Shown here piece by piece: positions 1 through 11,800 of a DNA stretch of 64,000 nucleotides (its first letter is position 1; each line of letters starts with the position of its first letter). This DNA comes from Nilaparvata lugens (taxonomy: Eukaryota; Arthropoda; Insecta; Hemiptera; Delphacidae). Made by a program: the position numbers and the translations under genes. Under the pieces are notes generated by a model. The model was not told where the DNA came from and did not search any database. It saw nothing but the letters and a program-made list of their open reading frames with translations. Location of the stretch: positions 7,459,500 to 7,523,499 of the forward strand of contig NC_052517.1 of the NCBI RefSeq assembly GCF_014356525.2, read 5' to 3'.

Positions 1-1760
1 TGGACACGCCGCCACTGCGTGTTAACTGAAGCCGATAGTCCTAGTAGTTGTTTTTGGTGAAGCTATGTGACGCTGGTAGTCTCTCATACTGTGCCCTTCT
101 TACACTCTTACACTCCCAACAACACACTAATAATAGACAGTGTATTGGGTGTCTATGTTGCAAATGTGACTGTTAACTGAAGCCGAAAGTCCTAGTAGTT
201 GTTTTTGGTGAAGCTATGTGACGCTGGTAGTCTCTCATACTGTGCCCTTCTTACACTCTCACACTCCCAACACACACTAATAATAGACAGTGTATAGGTG
301 TCTATGTTGCAAATGTGAGTGTTAACTGAAGCCGATAGTCCTAGTATTTGTTTTTGGTGAAGCTATGTGACGCTGGTAGTCTCTCATACTGTGCCATTCT
401 TACACACTTACACTCCCAACAACACACTAATAATATACAGTGTATAGGGTGTCTATGTTGCAAATGTGAGTGTTAACCGAAGCCGATAGTCCTAGTATTT
501 GTTTTTGGTGAAGCTATGTGACGCTGGTAGTCTCTCATACTGTGCCCTCTTACACTCTTACACTCCCAACAACACACTAATAATATACAGTGTATAGGGT
601 GTCTATGTTGCAAATGTGAGTGTTACCGAAGCCGATAGTCTAGTATTTGTTTTTGGTGAAGCTATGTGACGCTGGTAGTCTCTCATACTGTGCCATTCTT
701 ACACACTTACACTCCCAACACACACTAATAATATACAGTGTATAGGGTGTCTATGTTGCAAATGTGAGTGTTAACCGAAGCCGATAGTCCTAGTATTTGT
801 TTTTGGTGAAGCTATGTGACGCTGGTAGTCTCTCATACTGTGCCTTCTTACACACTCACACTCCCAACAACACACTTATAATAGACAGTGTATAGGGTGT
901 CTATGTTGCAAATGTGAGTGTTAACTGAAGCCGATAGTCCTAGTATTTGTTTTTGGTGAAGCTATGTGACGCTGGTAGTCTCTCATACTGTGCCATTCTT
1001 ACACACTTACACTCCCAACAACACACTAATAATATACAGTGTATAGGGTGTTTATGTTGCAAATGTGAGTGTTAACCGAAGCCGATAGTCCTAGTATTTG
1101 TTTTTGGTGAAGCTATGTGACGCTGGTAGTCTCTCATACTGTGCCCTTCTTACACACTCACACTCCCAACAACACACTTATAATAGACAGTGTATAGGGT
1201 GTCTATGTTGCAAATGTGAGTGTTAACCGAAGCCGATAGTCCTAGTATTTGTTTTTGGTGAAGCTATGTGACGCTGGTAGTCTCTCATACTGTGCCCTTC
1301 TTACACTCTTACACTCCCAACAACACACTAATAATATACAGTGTATAGGGTGTCTATGTTGCAAATGTGAGTGTTAACCGAAGCCGATAGTCCTAGTATT
1401 TGTTTTTGGTGAAGCTATGTGACGCTGGTAGTCTCTCATACTGTGCCCTTCTTACACTCTTACACTCCCAACAACACACTAATAATATACAGTGTATAGG
1501 GTGTCTATGTTGCAAATGTGAGTGTTAACCGAAGCCGATAGTCCTAGTATTTGTTTTTGGTGAAGCTATGTGACGCTGGTAGTCTCTCATACTGTGCCCT
1601 CTTACACTCTTACACTCCCAACAACACACTAATAATATACAGTGTATAGGGTGTCTATGTTGCAAATGTGAGTGTTAACCGAAGCCGATAGTCCTAGTAT
1701 TTGTTTTTGGTGAAGCTATGTGACGCTGGTAGTCTCTCATACTGTGCCCTTATTACACTC
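1..1760. repeat. 150-bp minisatellite array, about 12 units, cut by window edge
   Basis: Units of 148-151 bp begin with GTTAACTGAAGCCGATAG or GTTAACCGAAGCCGATAG at about 21, 172, 321, 472, 622, 770 and on to about 1672. Units are roughly 95% alike, differing in small indels. The same sequence in opposite orientation forms the array at 35.4-36.4 kb and the interior of M3 elements. The right end passes into a degenerate M3/GATAC end module near 1765-1810. Confidence 0.95.
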
Positions 1761-1764
1761 TCTC

Positions 1765-1875
1765 ATGCCTAAAATAGTGGCAATAGACAATAAGAAGGTA
1801 TCCCAAAGTTTGTAGGATTCATTCAAAGTTTAGAAGCTTTGTATCAAATTATGGTGTTGTGTATCAAGTTAAGAT
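1765..1875. repeat. Degenerate GATAC-family repeat unit
   Basis: Contains GTATCCCAAAGTTTGTAG, TTTGTATCAAATTATGGTG and TTGTGTATCAAGTT. These are the unit landmarks of the GATAC arrays at 21.5, 44.9 and 49.5 kb, here attached directly to the 150-bp minisatellite. Confidence 0.75.
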
Positions 1876-1889
1876 AATACTGTATAATT

Positions 1890-2516
1890 TAGACTTCTTT
1901 TCCTTTGTAGTATCCTTAAAATGCAAAATTTCAAAAAACCGTATGTAAACGACGAAAGGAAATTAAAAAAGGAACATACCTGTCAAATTTCATGAAAATG
2001 TATTACCGCGTTTCACCGTAAATGCGCAACATATAAACATTTAAATATTAAGAGAAATGCCAAACCGTCGACTTGATTCTTAGACCTCACTTCGCCCAGT
2101 GAATAACTAGTAGTTCTGTGAACAGTAGACCTCACGCAGTATTCTCATCCACAAGTACCTGATTGAAACTATAGACCTTATGGAAATACAGCATTAGACT
2201 GGCTTCTCCACACATCTGTGTAATCACTTGTCAGCTGATTTATGATGAATAATTCTATAGTCTGATTTTTCCTCCAATATTGGCGTATGAAGGAGGCTCA
2301 TTTTTCCTTTTATATTATCCTTGAAATGCAAAATTTCCAAAAATCTTGTATATACGTCGACGCGAAATTAAAAAAGGAACATACCTGTCAAATTTCATGA
2401 AAATCTATTACCGCGTTTCACCGTAAATGCGCAACATATAAACATTCAAACATTTAAACATTGAGAGAAATGCAAAACCGTCGATTTGAATCTTAGACCT
2501 CACTTCGCTCGGTCAA
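1890..2516 (-). repeat. R1 family: one partial and one full copy
   Basis: R1 runs from GACCGAGCGAAGTGAGGTC to CTGTTCACAGAACTACTAG, about 400 bp. Here it is on the - strand, with a partial copy at 1890-2105 and a full copy at 2105-2516. It lies directly before a zinc-finger exon. The 3' end (CTAG, with a short GTTC/GAAC hairpin before it) is Helitron-like, but the 5' end lacks TC, so its class is uncertain. Confidence 0.7.
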
Positions 2517-2558
2517 TAAATTTACAACTAATTACAATTTCCTTTTTTTCTTTTGCAG

Positions 2559-2843
2559 GAGTCTTAATCCACTGTACAAAGTGCAAGATAATTTTGACGA
2601 GCAATGCAGCCCTCCTGGACCACCGCAAAATCTGTTCAGCCGTGCCCTATCCAATGGAGAAGCCTCCGACGCCTGTCATCACCTACCCCGAGTTTTGTGA
2701 CGGGCGCCTAGCCAACCCTAAGCCGACGGTTAGGAAGCGGATTCGCAATAAGAACAAACCCAAAACTCAGCAGAAGGCGGCCCTGTTCGAGATAAGGGAT
2801 GGCCTGTTCTGGTGTACGCAGTGCAGCTACAAGACTGCCACAG
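2559..2843 (+). CDS. Zinc-finger gene, exon with CCHC finger and start of finger 2
   Basis: The acceptor is a long pyrimidine run ending in TTTTGCAG at 2558, and the donor is CAG|GTCAGA. The exon enters with two bases of a split codon and leaves at phase 1. It encodes a C-x2-C-x12-H-x3-C finger, then a Pro- and Lys/Arg-rich linker, then the knuckle WCTQC of the next finger, whose histidines lie in the 8244 exon. An in-frame ATG at 2486 is upstream of the acceptor, inside an R1 repeat, and is not used. Confidence 0.85.
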
Positions 2844-5800
2844 GTCAGACTAATATTAGTCATCGAATTATCAATTAACTCATTCATCAATCTATTGGAT
2901 ATCCTATACTATTAAACGAGCAAAATTTCTGTTTATATGTTTTCGCCCCACTTGGATGTAATGAGCTGGTTTTCGTGCGTAATATGGAGGCCGAAAATAA
3001 TTGTTTTCTGACCAGGCCGGTAAAAGTTTTACGGCCCTAGGGCTGTAAAATAACCTTGAAGTCAGCTGATTCTGATTTGATGTGAACGTGTTTACAAAAT
3101 GGTTTATGAAACGGAATCAGTTTATGCTTCTAGAATTGAATAAGTATTCTGCAATAAGATACTATAATTTTATTTGGATGAATAAAATAGGTCTACAGAT
3201 AAGATATATTTTATAAATTATTCAAATTCGATTTTCAGAGTAGGATAGAACTTCTAACCTAAACTTCCGAAGTCAACAACAACAAGCATTGTTGACGTTG
3301 ACATTCAGATTGGCCAAATCTCAAGTGTGCTAAAACAGCTGATCAAAAAACTTTTCATCATTTGTGTTTATTATTCAAGAATCAAAACAATTATATAATA
3401 TCATCTTATTGTCATTTTGAAGAATAAAAAGTATAAACTCAACCTTACATAATTGAACATAATCTTTTAGGTTATTTAGACAAATCAGAATAAAAAATAA
3501 AAATACTTGGACAATATTTCCTGATATTCAGATTACCTCAGATTTGCTAGAGCTATGACCTTCCTGTTTTGCTTTCGGAAGTGCCTAATAAACAATTATT
3601 CTCATATTTATATTGTTTATTTTTCTGTGTGGCGAAAAATAACGTTCTCACCATGGGCAAAAATGTTTTTCCGGCTCTCAATCTTTTCTAGTCCTCGGCC
3701 TACGGCCTCGGACTTGAAAACCAATTTCGAGCCGGAAAAGTCTCATTTTCGACCCTAGGTGCGAAATATACTATTAGATGTTTATATTTCACCGGATCTC
3801 GAAAACGGCTCTAACGATTCTCACGAAATTCAGAACATAGTAGGTTTCTATAAAAGCGAAATGGCACTCACTCACTGATTGACTGACTGACTGACTGACT
3901 GACTCACTCACTCACTCACATAACTAAAAATCTACCGGACCAAAAACGTTCAAATTTGGTAGGTATGTTCAGTTGGCCCTTTAGAGGCGCACTAAGAAAT
4001 CTTTTGGCAATATTTTTACTCTTAGGGTTGTTTTTAAGGGGTTAAAGTTCGTCTTTTAGCATGTATATTCTTCTTCTCCCAATCTCTTAATTATAATTGA
4101 AATTTCCATATCATAGGCCTATGTTACTATAGAACTATAATCTAGATAGAGTACCTCTTCGAACTAAATTAGTAATTTTGTCAGGTTGGCATTAAGTTGA
4201 GTTGACTTTGTTAGGTTGGCACCAAGTTGAAGATTTAAATGCATTTATCGCGCAAAAATTGATTGGGCACTGCTACTTCAATCCTGGAAATATTATATTA
4301 CTAACAGTCAGGTTCGCTTCGCTCGCCATATCCGTTTAGCCAGCCGTTTAGTCTGGACCCCCGACTGGATTGTCCTAACATATGATAAAAATGCCCAAAT
4401 GAAAAATGCAGGCGAGCGAAGCGAGCCTGCTGATATCATTCTTGGACGATCCAGTCAGGGGTCCAGGGGGCGGAGCCCCCTGGCTAGACGGTTATGGCGA
4501 GCGAAGCGAGCCTGACGGCTAGTATAATATGAATTCAAGTGTATGAAACATAACCTACTTTTTGTTCCATTTATAGTGTATAAATCAAAATTCGGGGAAG
4601 AAACAGTTTTGGGCTGTGCCTGTTTGTCCTTCCCCAATCATTTTGAAGAATTGTGCTCTGTTTATCAATGAATAAATAACGAGCGAAGCTCGGTGCCCCG
4701 ATATTGAACCACCAATCAACAAACTAGCTTACCCGGCGAACTCCGTACCGCCAAAAAGTCAATGTATCTCATGTCACACTTGACTTTATTTGGTAAATCA
4801 TGAAATTTATCTGACAATAAATATTTTCATTTACATCTTAATAAGGAATTCCTTTGTGCTTAGTCATGCAGCATTTATTATTCCGAAAACATATTTTTCT
4901 CAATCAATTTGTAGTAATATCTATTTCAAATTTCAAATTTATTATTCAAGTAAGTCACAATACATTCTGGTCTATACACGCATCTACAATAAATTACAGT
5001 ACAACAGCTAATTATGCAACAAATTTCACATATCATGAAAACTTATTAATATTACAATGAAGATTGAATGGAACATTAGAATATTGATAATATAGTATTG
5101 TAATGTAACTACATAAATCAGCGGTTTTTCAACAATGAATAAATGATAACTTCAATGAATAAATATACACCCCACTAATATGTAGGACATTTGCCTGGTT
5201 AATCCGTAGCTCAACACATTGTACATTTATACTATCTTTAACATAAACAACTACACCATCATTTTGTAATGGGTTGTTTATATCAGTAAAGTGTTGAATT
5301 AAAAAAAATTGATAGGTTAAATCAGTGTTTCAAAGATGAATTTAATGTTTTCATAGTTGTTGATTGTCAATAGATGGTCCAGGAAATATGCGATATAAGA
5401 TGAATCACACATTATTCCATATTCTTTCAATCTCCCATTTTAGAATCAATATAAGCTAAGTTAAATTCGAAAAAATTGTAATTATTCTATAATTTTAATT
5501 CTGTATTTCCAAAATTTAATAACGTACGTATAACACGTACTGGATAGGGAAATTATGTTTGACGCATCACGTCTCAACTACTCAACTGATTAACTTGTAA
5601 ATTTGCATGTACATTATTAATCAACCGGGGATGGTTATAGGCCTATTTTAAATTCTTCAAAATTTCATTACGTCATCTTCTCAGTTTGTCAAGTTTTAAA
5701 GTAGACCCTTGCGGAGCACTGGTTACCTGCTATAGTGAGGTCCACGTTATAATGCCAGTGTTCGATTAGCAATGGTATTACTATCGCTTGTCTATCATTC

Positions 5801-8800
5801 AACAGAGCGGATATCACTATCTCTTTCTTGCTTTGCTCTGTTGCCAGATCGTCTTTTAATAATGTACAGTAGAATTAATAATTAATTAACAAAATAGTTC
5901 ATCTAATTATGAAAATTCATTATGAAATTATTGAAAAATATAATTGATTGCTTATTATAATAAGATATATAATGATTATTTCAAACGAGAATGAACAGTT
6001 AATATTACATCAATAAACCTGTATCAGCTATCATCTATAGAAGGCATTGACAAGACAGAGGATCGGCAACATTGTTCTCCTAACTTTCTCCACTGCCATT
6101 ATAACGTGGACCCCACTATAGGCTATGGCAGTGTGAACTACTTAAGACTTAATTGTTTAAACAATTATTGCTTCTATCATGTATCTAAGCTCTCATAGCT
6201 TTGCAGCTTTTAAACTAGGTTTATCCAATTTTTTAATAATCTTTACACAGAACAAGATCCACTTGTTTCGTCCTACCAAAGCCTAATAGATTGATAAGTG
6301 AAATAAATCATAATTAGATGACTAATTTAAACAATTATTGCTTCTATAATGCAAGCCTAATAGATTGATAACTGAAATAAATCATAATTTGATGACTGAT
6401 TTAAACAATTATTGCTTCTATAATGTATTAAAGCTCTCATGCCCCCTGTGGGTTGGGGGAGCTTTGAGTCGATCATCGTACTCAAGAATGTGTTGAAAAC
6501 CAGAATTCACCCACAGCATCCATGCTTATCGTAGGAGGCGACTAAAATGGACCTCAAGGCATCTTGCCTTGCCTTCAAACCCACGGGATTTGCCCCATCA
6601 GGGCAGTTTCGGAGGGGCTAAAAGATAAACCCAAGAGACCAGAGATGGGTAAAACTCCAGGCATAAATGTGGGTGAGTCGAGGTTGGCCGGGTGCCGGCG
6701 CCTTAGAGGCAGTTTGGCGTCCCCTCTCTCAGCGGAAGGACCTACAAAAAAGCCAGTAGTGGAACTCATGTAGGTTTGTGGGTGGAGAGGCAAAAACTCA
6801 CCACTGCTCAAAGAAGGGCGGCCATTTAGGCAAAACTTCTTGGGAGAGGTGAGGCTTTTGACCCTGCAGAGTTTCGGAGGGGCAAAAAGAAAAACCCAAG
6901 AGACCAGAGATGGGTGAAACTCCAGGCACAGATGTGGATCAAGTGGCTGAGTCGAAGGTGGCCGGGGGTCGGGCTCCCTATAGTGAGGTCCACATTATAA
7001 TGGCAGTGTACAATTGACAATACTGTTGCTGTCCTTTTCTATCATATAACAAAACAGATAGCACTATCTCTCTCTCTCTCGCTTTGCAATGTTGTCTATT
7101 TGCCAGAATATTTTATATTTATTTGACAGTGACTGTACAAAACTGAACAAACCATATTCTCAGCCGCCATTTTTTACTTCATTCTATCAAAATACTTGAG
7201 TACACAAGTCGTATAATTGATTTAAAATGTATTTTTGAAACAATTAAATAATTTTGAACATTACCGTATGAGAAACACAAATTAAAATACCTGAAATGAC
7301 ATTTTAAAAGTTGATAACTAACCATCCTAGACTTCATCCATGCTTCAGTTAGCCTACCCGTATAGGTTAGACCTACTCGTACCGGTATAAATAATAATTG
7401 AAAGGTTATTTCAGAATTACTTCCAATGAAATTACTTATTTTAAAAAGGATTTTTATTTTTTTATAATTTTTGAAAGAAATTGGAATAGAATACCTACCA
7501 AATAACTCAATTTCTGTTGTTTTGAAATTCAGATTGTTGTATCACAGCTTTTTAAATTAGTCGCCATTTCAGGTTTGTATAAAAATAAAAATCTGATCTC
7601 AGTCATAAAAGCAAATTTTTGAATCAAATTATTAAAAATATATTTTATTGATTAATTGATTATTTTATCAAGGAAATTATGATTATTATTAGGTTAAATT
7701 TAATGAGATGAATTGAGTAACAGCTGTGTACAGTCAGTGGCAAAATGGAGAGACTTGGCAACGTTTTTCTCCTATTTTTCTTCACTGCCATTATAACGTG
7801 GACCTCACTATAGAGGCAGTTTGGCATCCCCTCTCTCAGCGGAAGGACCTACAAAATGGCCAGGAGTGGAACTCACGTAGGTCTCGAGGACTAATCAGTC
7901 TGAAGAGACTGCCAAGCATTTCACGCTGGATTGCGACAAGCAACCAGGTGATGAATGGAATGTTAGTATAGGGAAAAACCCCTGGTTCTTGTAAAGGACA
8001 CAGGTATTGGTTTGCCTAACTAACATACTACTTGGGAACACAATAAGCTTCGGTTGACGTGTGGGGTTCTTTGTACCTTTGGATCCTTGAATCTGTCCCT
8101 TCAAAAACAATATACAGTAAACAATAAAGCTCTCATAGATTTGCAGCTGTTAAACTAGGTTTATGTCTTGATGTTCAATTTGTCTTATTATCTTGAATAA
8201 GAGTAGTGAGAATGTATGTAATGGTGAATTTTGACAATTCAAGATAGCGGCCTACGGCATCACCGCCGCGCCCACCAGGAGCGGCTGGCCAGCTTCAAGT
8301 GCCACCTGTGCGCCTACGGCTGCGCCAAGTCACGTGACCTGGAGCGGCACCTGCGCACGCACACGGGCGAGCGGCCATTCAGGTGTGAGATCTGCCACTA
8401 CCAGTGCGCCAGTCTGTCCAACCTCAAACGACACACCATGCGTCACACCGGCGAACTGCCCTATGCCTGCAAGGAATGCGATTTCAGGTTTGTGCTTCCT
8501 GTTTCCCCTACATAATTCTTGTATATATTTGTAATAATTGATCTCATTCTTCTATCTTATTCTTTTTCTTCTCCTTCTTCTCGTTTTTCTCATCCATCAC
8601 CTTATTCTTCTCCTGCTTTTTCTGTCTTTCTCCTTCCCCTTCTCCGTCTCCTCCTATTTCTCTTCCTCTTCCTCTTCTACCTTTGGTAGAGAGTTAGTGG
8701 TGAGGATATTTTTAATATTCTTTCCGAAGAATGGACATTGATATGTCCAAAGCTCCCCAATTTATGTAGATGCATAACAATATAATTATTATTATCTATA

Positions 8801-11800
8801 GTTACTATATTACAAATTGCTTTTCATATCATATACAGTTCACTAATTATTTTCTTAGTCTATATTATGTAAATTCATCTATAATGTTGCTATATTGTAA
8901 GCTATTGTATATAAGTGTATAAGCCAGTATATATTGTAATCTACATAAATAAAGTACTCAATCAATCAATCCTCCTCCTCATCCTCCTCCTCCTCCTCCT
9001 TCTACTTCTTCTTTTTCTTCTTGTTCTTCTTCTTCCTTATCATCCTTCTCTTTCTCCTCCACCTCCTCCTCCTTCTCTTTCTCCTCCACCTCCTCCTCCT
9101 CCTCCTCCTCCTCCTCCTCCTCCTCCCACTATACCATGGTATATCACCATAAATGATTCAGTACAAGGTCTATAGAAACCAGGTCAAGACACCCGTGATC
9201 CTTATGAAGCGGCCATTTTGTCTTATTTTAATGGCGGCACATCTCAAAATCCAATCTAATTCAACGTACTCGTAACAAAATCATGCATTATGTATTTTAA
9301 AAACCATATTCTGGTTCAGATAATATGTGAATTCAAGTTTTTGATTTCTTAATGATGAAATTTTAATAATGAATGGTCCAACGAATTGTTCTAATTCTTG
9401 TAACATGTAGATGCTATGATTCATAAGGCATTTGTACAAAACGAGGGTCACCTCGAAAAGAGGGGGTCGCAGAGTATCGCCAGCCCTTAAAACCATCACA
9501 ACCAAAAAATTGGGACGAATTGGGCTATTTTGTCAAACTGGGACGACGACAAACTAGGTCGCTGCACGCATACGACAAGCTTGGTTTACTCGCGGAAATC
9601 CACGCGAAAAATTCTATTGACCAAACGTAGGCAACGTTTTCCAACTCATCGAAACATTATAAGTACTTAGGCCTACTCTTGAACAGAAGAAAAATTACAG
9701 TATTTTGAATCTTATTATATCAAAGTTGAATTTGAAACTGAAAGTTTCTTTTTTCAAAGGCAATTCCTTGCCCTCGTCTCGAGGCTACTCCACGTTACTC
9801 CACATGCACAGTCCAAATGTTTTCTTGTATTGTTTGTGGCACAGTTAGGGGAAACTAATTTAAAACTAGCTGGTATATAAATGCTCAATTTATTAAAGTA
9901 TCTATACTCTTTCAAAAAATAATTAATATAAATAATAATTTCATTTCAATATAATATTAACGTTTATATAAGTTTATATTCCATTTTATTCAACATATTC
10001 AACTATCAATTTCGAGTAACTGGTCAAGCAGTCAACGGTTCGGTCAATAGTGGTAATTAAGTGTTATATTTCAATATAGTTTGGTGTTTCAATTTCTGTA
10101 AATTCAAAATGTTTAGCTTAATTTTGGACGAAAATTGAACTTGAACGTCATACAATAGAAACATAACCTATTTTTGGACATTTTATTAATTTATCAAAAT
10201 TTGGGAATGGAATAGATTTGGGCCAAGCCTGTTGTTCCTTCCTAATCATATTTATATGATTTGTGATTCTGTCCACGAATAAATGAAATGAAATAGAATT
10301 TTTCTATTGAGTAGAGCCAGGATGATGATCATTAATTGACCGAGCGAAGTGAGGTCTAAGATTCAAGTCGACGGTTTGGCATTTCTCTTAATTTTCAAAT
10401 GTTAATATGTTTCTATGTTGCGCATTTTACGGCGAAACGCGGTAATAGATTTTCATGAAATTTGACAGGTATGTTCCTTTTTAAATTGCACGTCGACGTA
10501 TATACAAGGTTTTTGGAAATTTTGCATTTCACGGATAATATAAAAGGAAAAAGGAGCCTCCTTCATACGCCAATATTACCGTAAAAATCAGACTAGAATT
10601 ATTCATCATAAATCAGCTGTCTAGTGGACTATAATACTACCCGTTCAAAAACATCGAACATCTTGAAAATTGTATCTTTCCATCAACGTTGTAGACAGTT
10701 GCAGCCAGACCTTATAACAGCGCTCACACTCACATTCCGGGACGACACGTCAGGGTACGATAGGACAGAAAGCTATATATTTATTTAGGATTTTTTCTAG
10801 ACATTTTAAATTGATAAATTATTCATTAATTTTTGAGAAAACATAACAACAGGTCAATGTAACTTACTGAGCGCGAGGTCTACTGTTCACAGAACTAATA
10901 GTAATATTAGAATTACTAACCTATAAAATAGTTAACCAAATTGACCACCTTCTCTGATCTGAGCCTATAAATATCTTGGTTTTGTTTCCAATAAAGTTAG
11001 ATACTAGAGGGAGATTTAAGAAAAAATGATATTAACATTGTTTTCATAAATTTATTAATTCCCTGAATATGATGGAATTACCCAATTTAAGAATAATACT
11101 AAAACTAATGATAACTCCTACAAAACACTTTTAATAGGCCTATTTACTTTTCAGCCTTTCTAATCTTACTAAAAACTAAGAGGAATACAGGTTCAGTGCT
11201 GCCAAAAATGATAGATGTAAAATAGAAATAGACCCAGTTTGTCTTTCACTGTTCCACTTTGGTAGCGTCCGTAAAAGCTGACCATTTTTTTGGTGAGTGG
11301 CTGCTTTCAGGGCAGACGGAACTCCGGCGACCCGAAAAGAGTTTCCTAAATACTATCGGACTAAATTCTGTCGGAATAATCTATTTCACAATTCCAATTA
11401 CTAATAACACATCAAGTTATGTTCAATCTACAATGATAACTGCTTGTAAACAAAATTGAAAAATTGTGAACAAGAATAACACAAAATGGCGATTATCAAT
11501 GCACAACGGGATAGACCTTGATTCAATATCACCATAACATGATACAGTATCACCACAACATGGTACAGTATCAACACAAATGATACAGTATCATCTCATC
11601 TTGAAACACACCACCATAATTTGATACAAAACTTCCAAACTTTGAATAAATTCTACAAACCATGGGATATCTTCTTATGCTATCTTTTCTCTATGATATT
11701 ACAGTAATAGAATTTTCCAAACTTAATGTAAATATAAAGTTTCGTTTGGTCTTTGTTTCAGATGTGCCAGAGTCGGAACCCTGGAAATCCACGAGCGAAC

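Larger units (their letters stand above)
2902..4710 (+). mobile_element. Helitron-like element H2 with nested insertions
   Basis: The 5' end TCCTATACTATTAAACGAGC is followed by a body with CGGATCTCGAAAACGGCTC, and the 3' side contains the hairpin GAGCGAAGCTC and CCCCGATATT. It is interrupted by an inserted block at 2990-3770 and by Helitron H1 at 3847-4522. It is non-autonomous, with no Rep/helicase coding. Helitron class is inferred from the 5' TC start and 3' hairpin. Confidence 0.6.

Noticed and set aside
1..1760. CRISPR-like array
   Set aside because: Units are 150 bp and homogeneous throughout, without short repeats alternating with unique spacers; the genome is eukaryotic.
2486..2558. 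ATG at 2486 as the start of the zinc-finger protein
   Set aside because: It lies in an R1 repeat upstream of a strong acceptor at 2558, and the exon continues a split codon.
6564..7020. Short readings on both strands in 6.5-7.0 kb as genes
   Set aside because: They are decayed LINE sequence; the same text recurs at 24.4-25.2 and 29.4-30.2 kb with different breaks.
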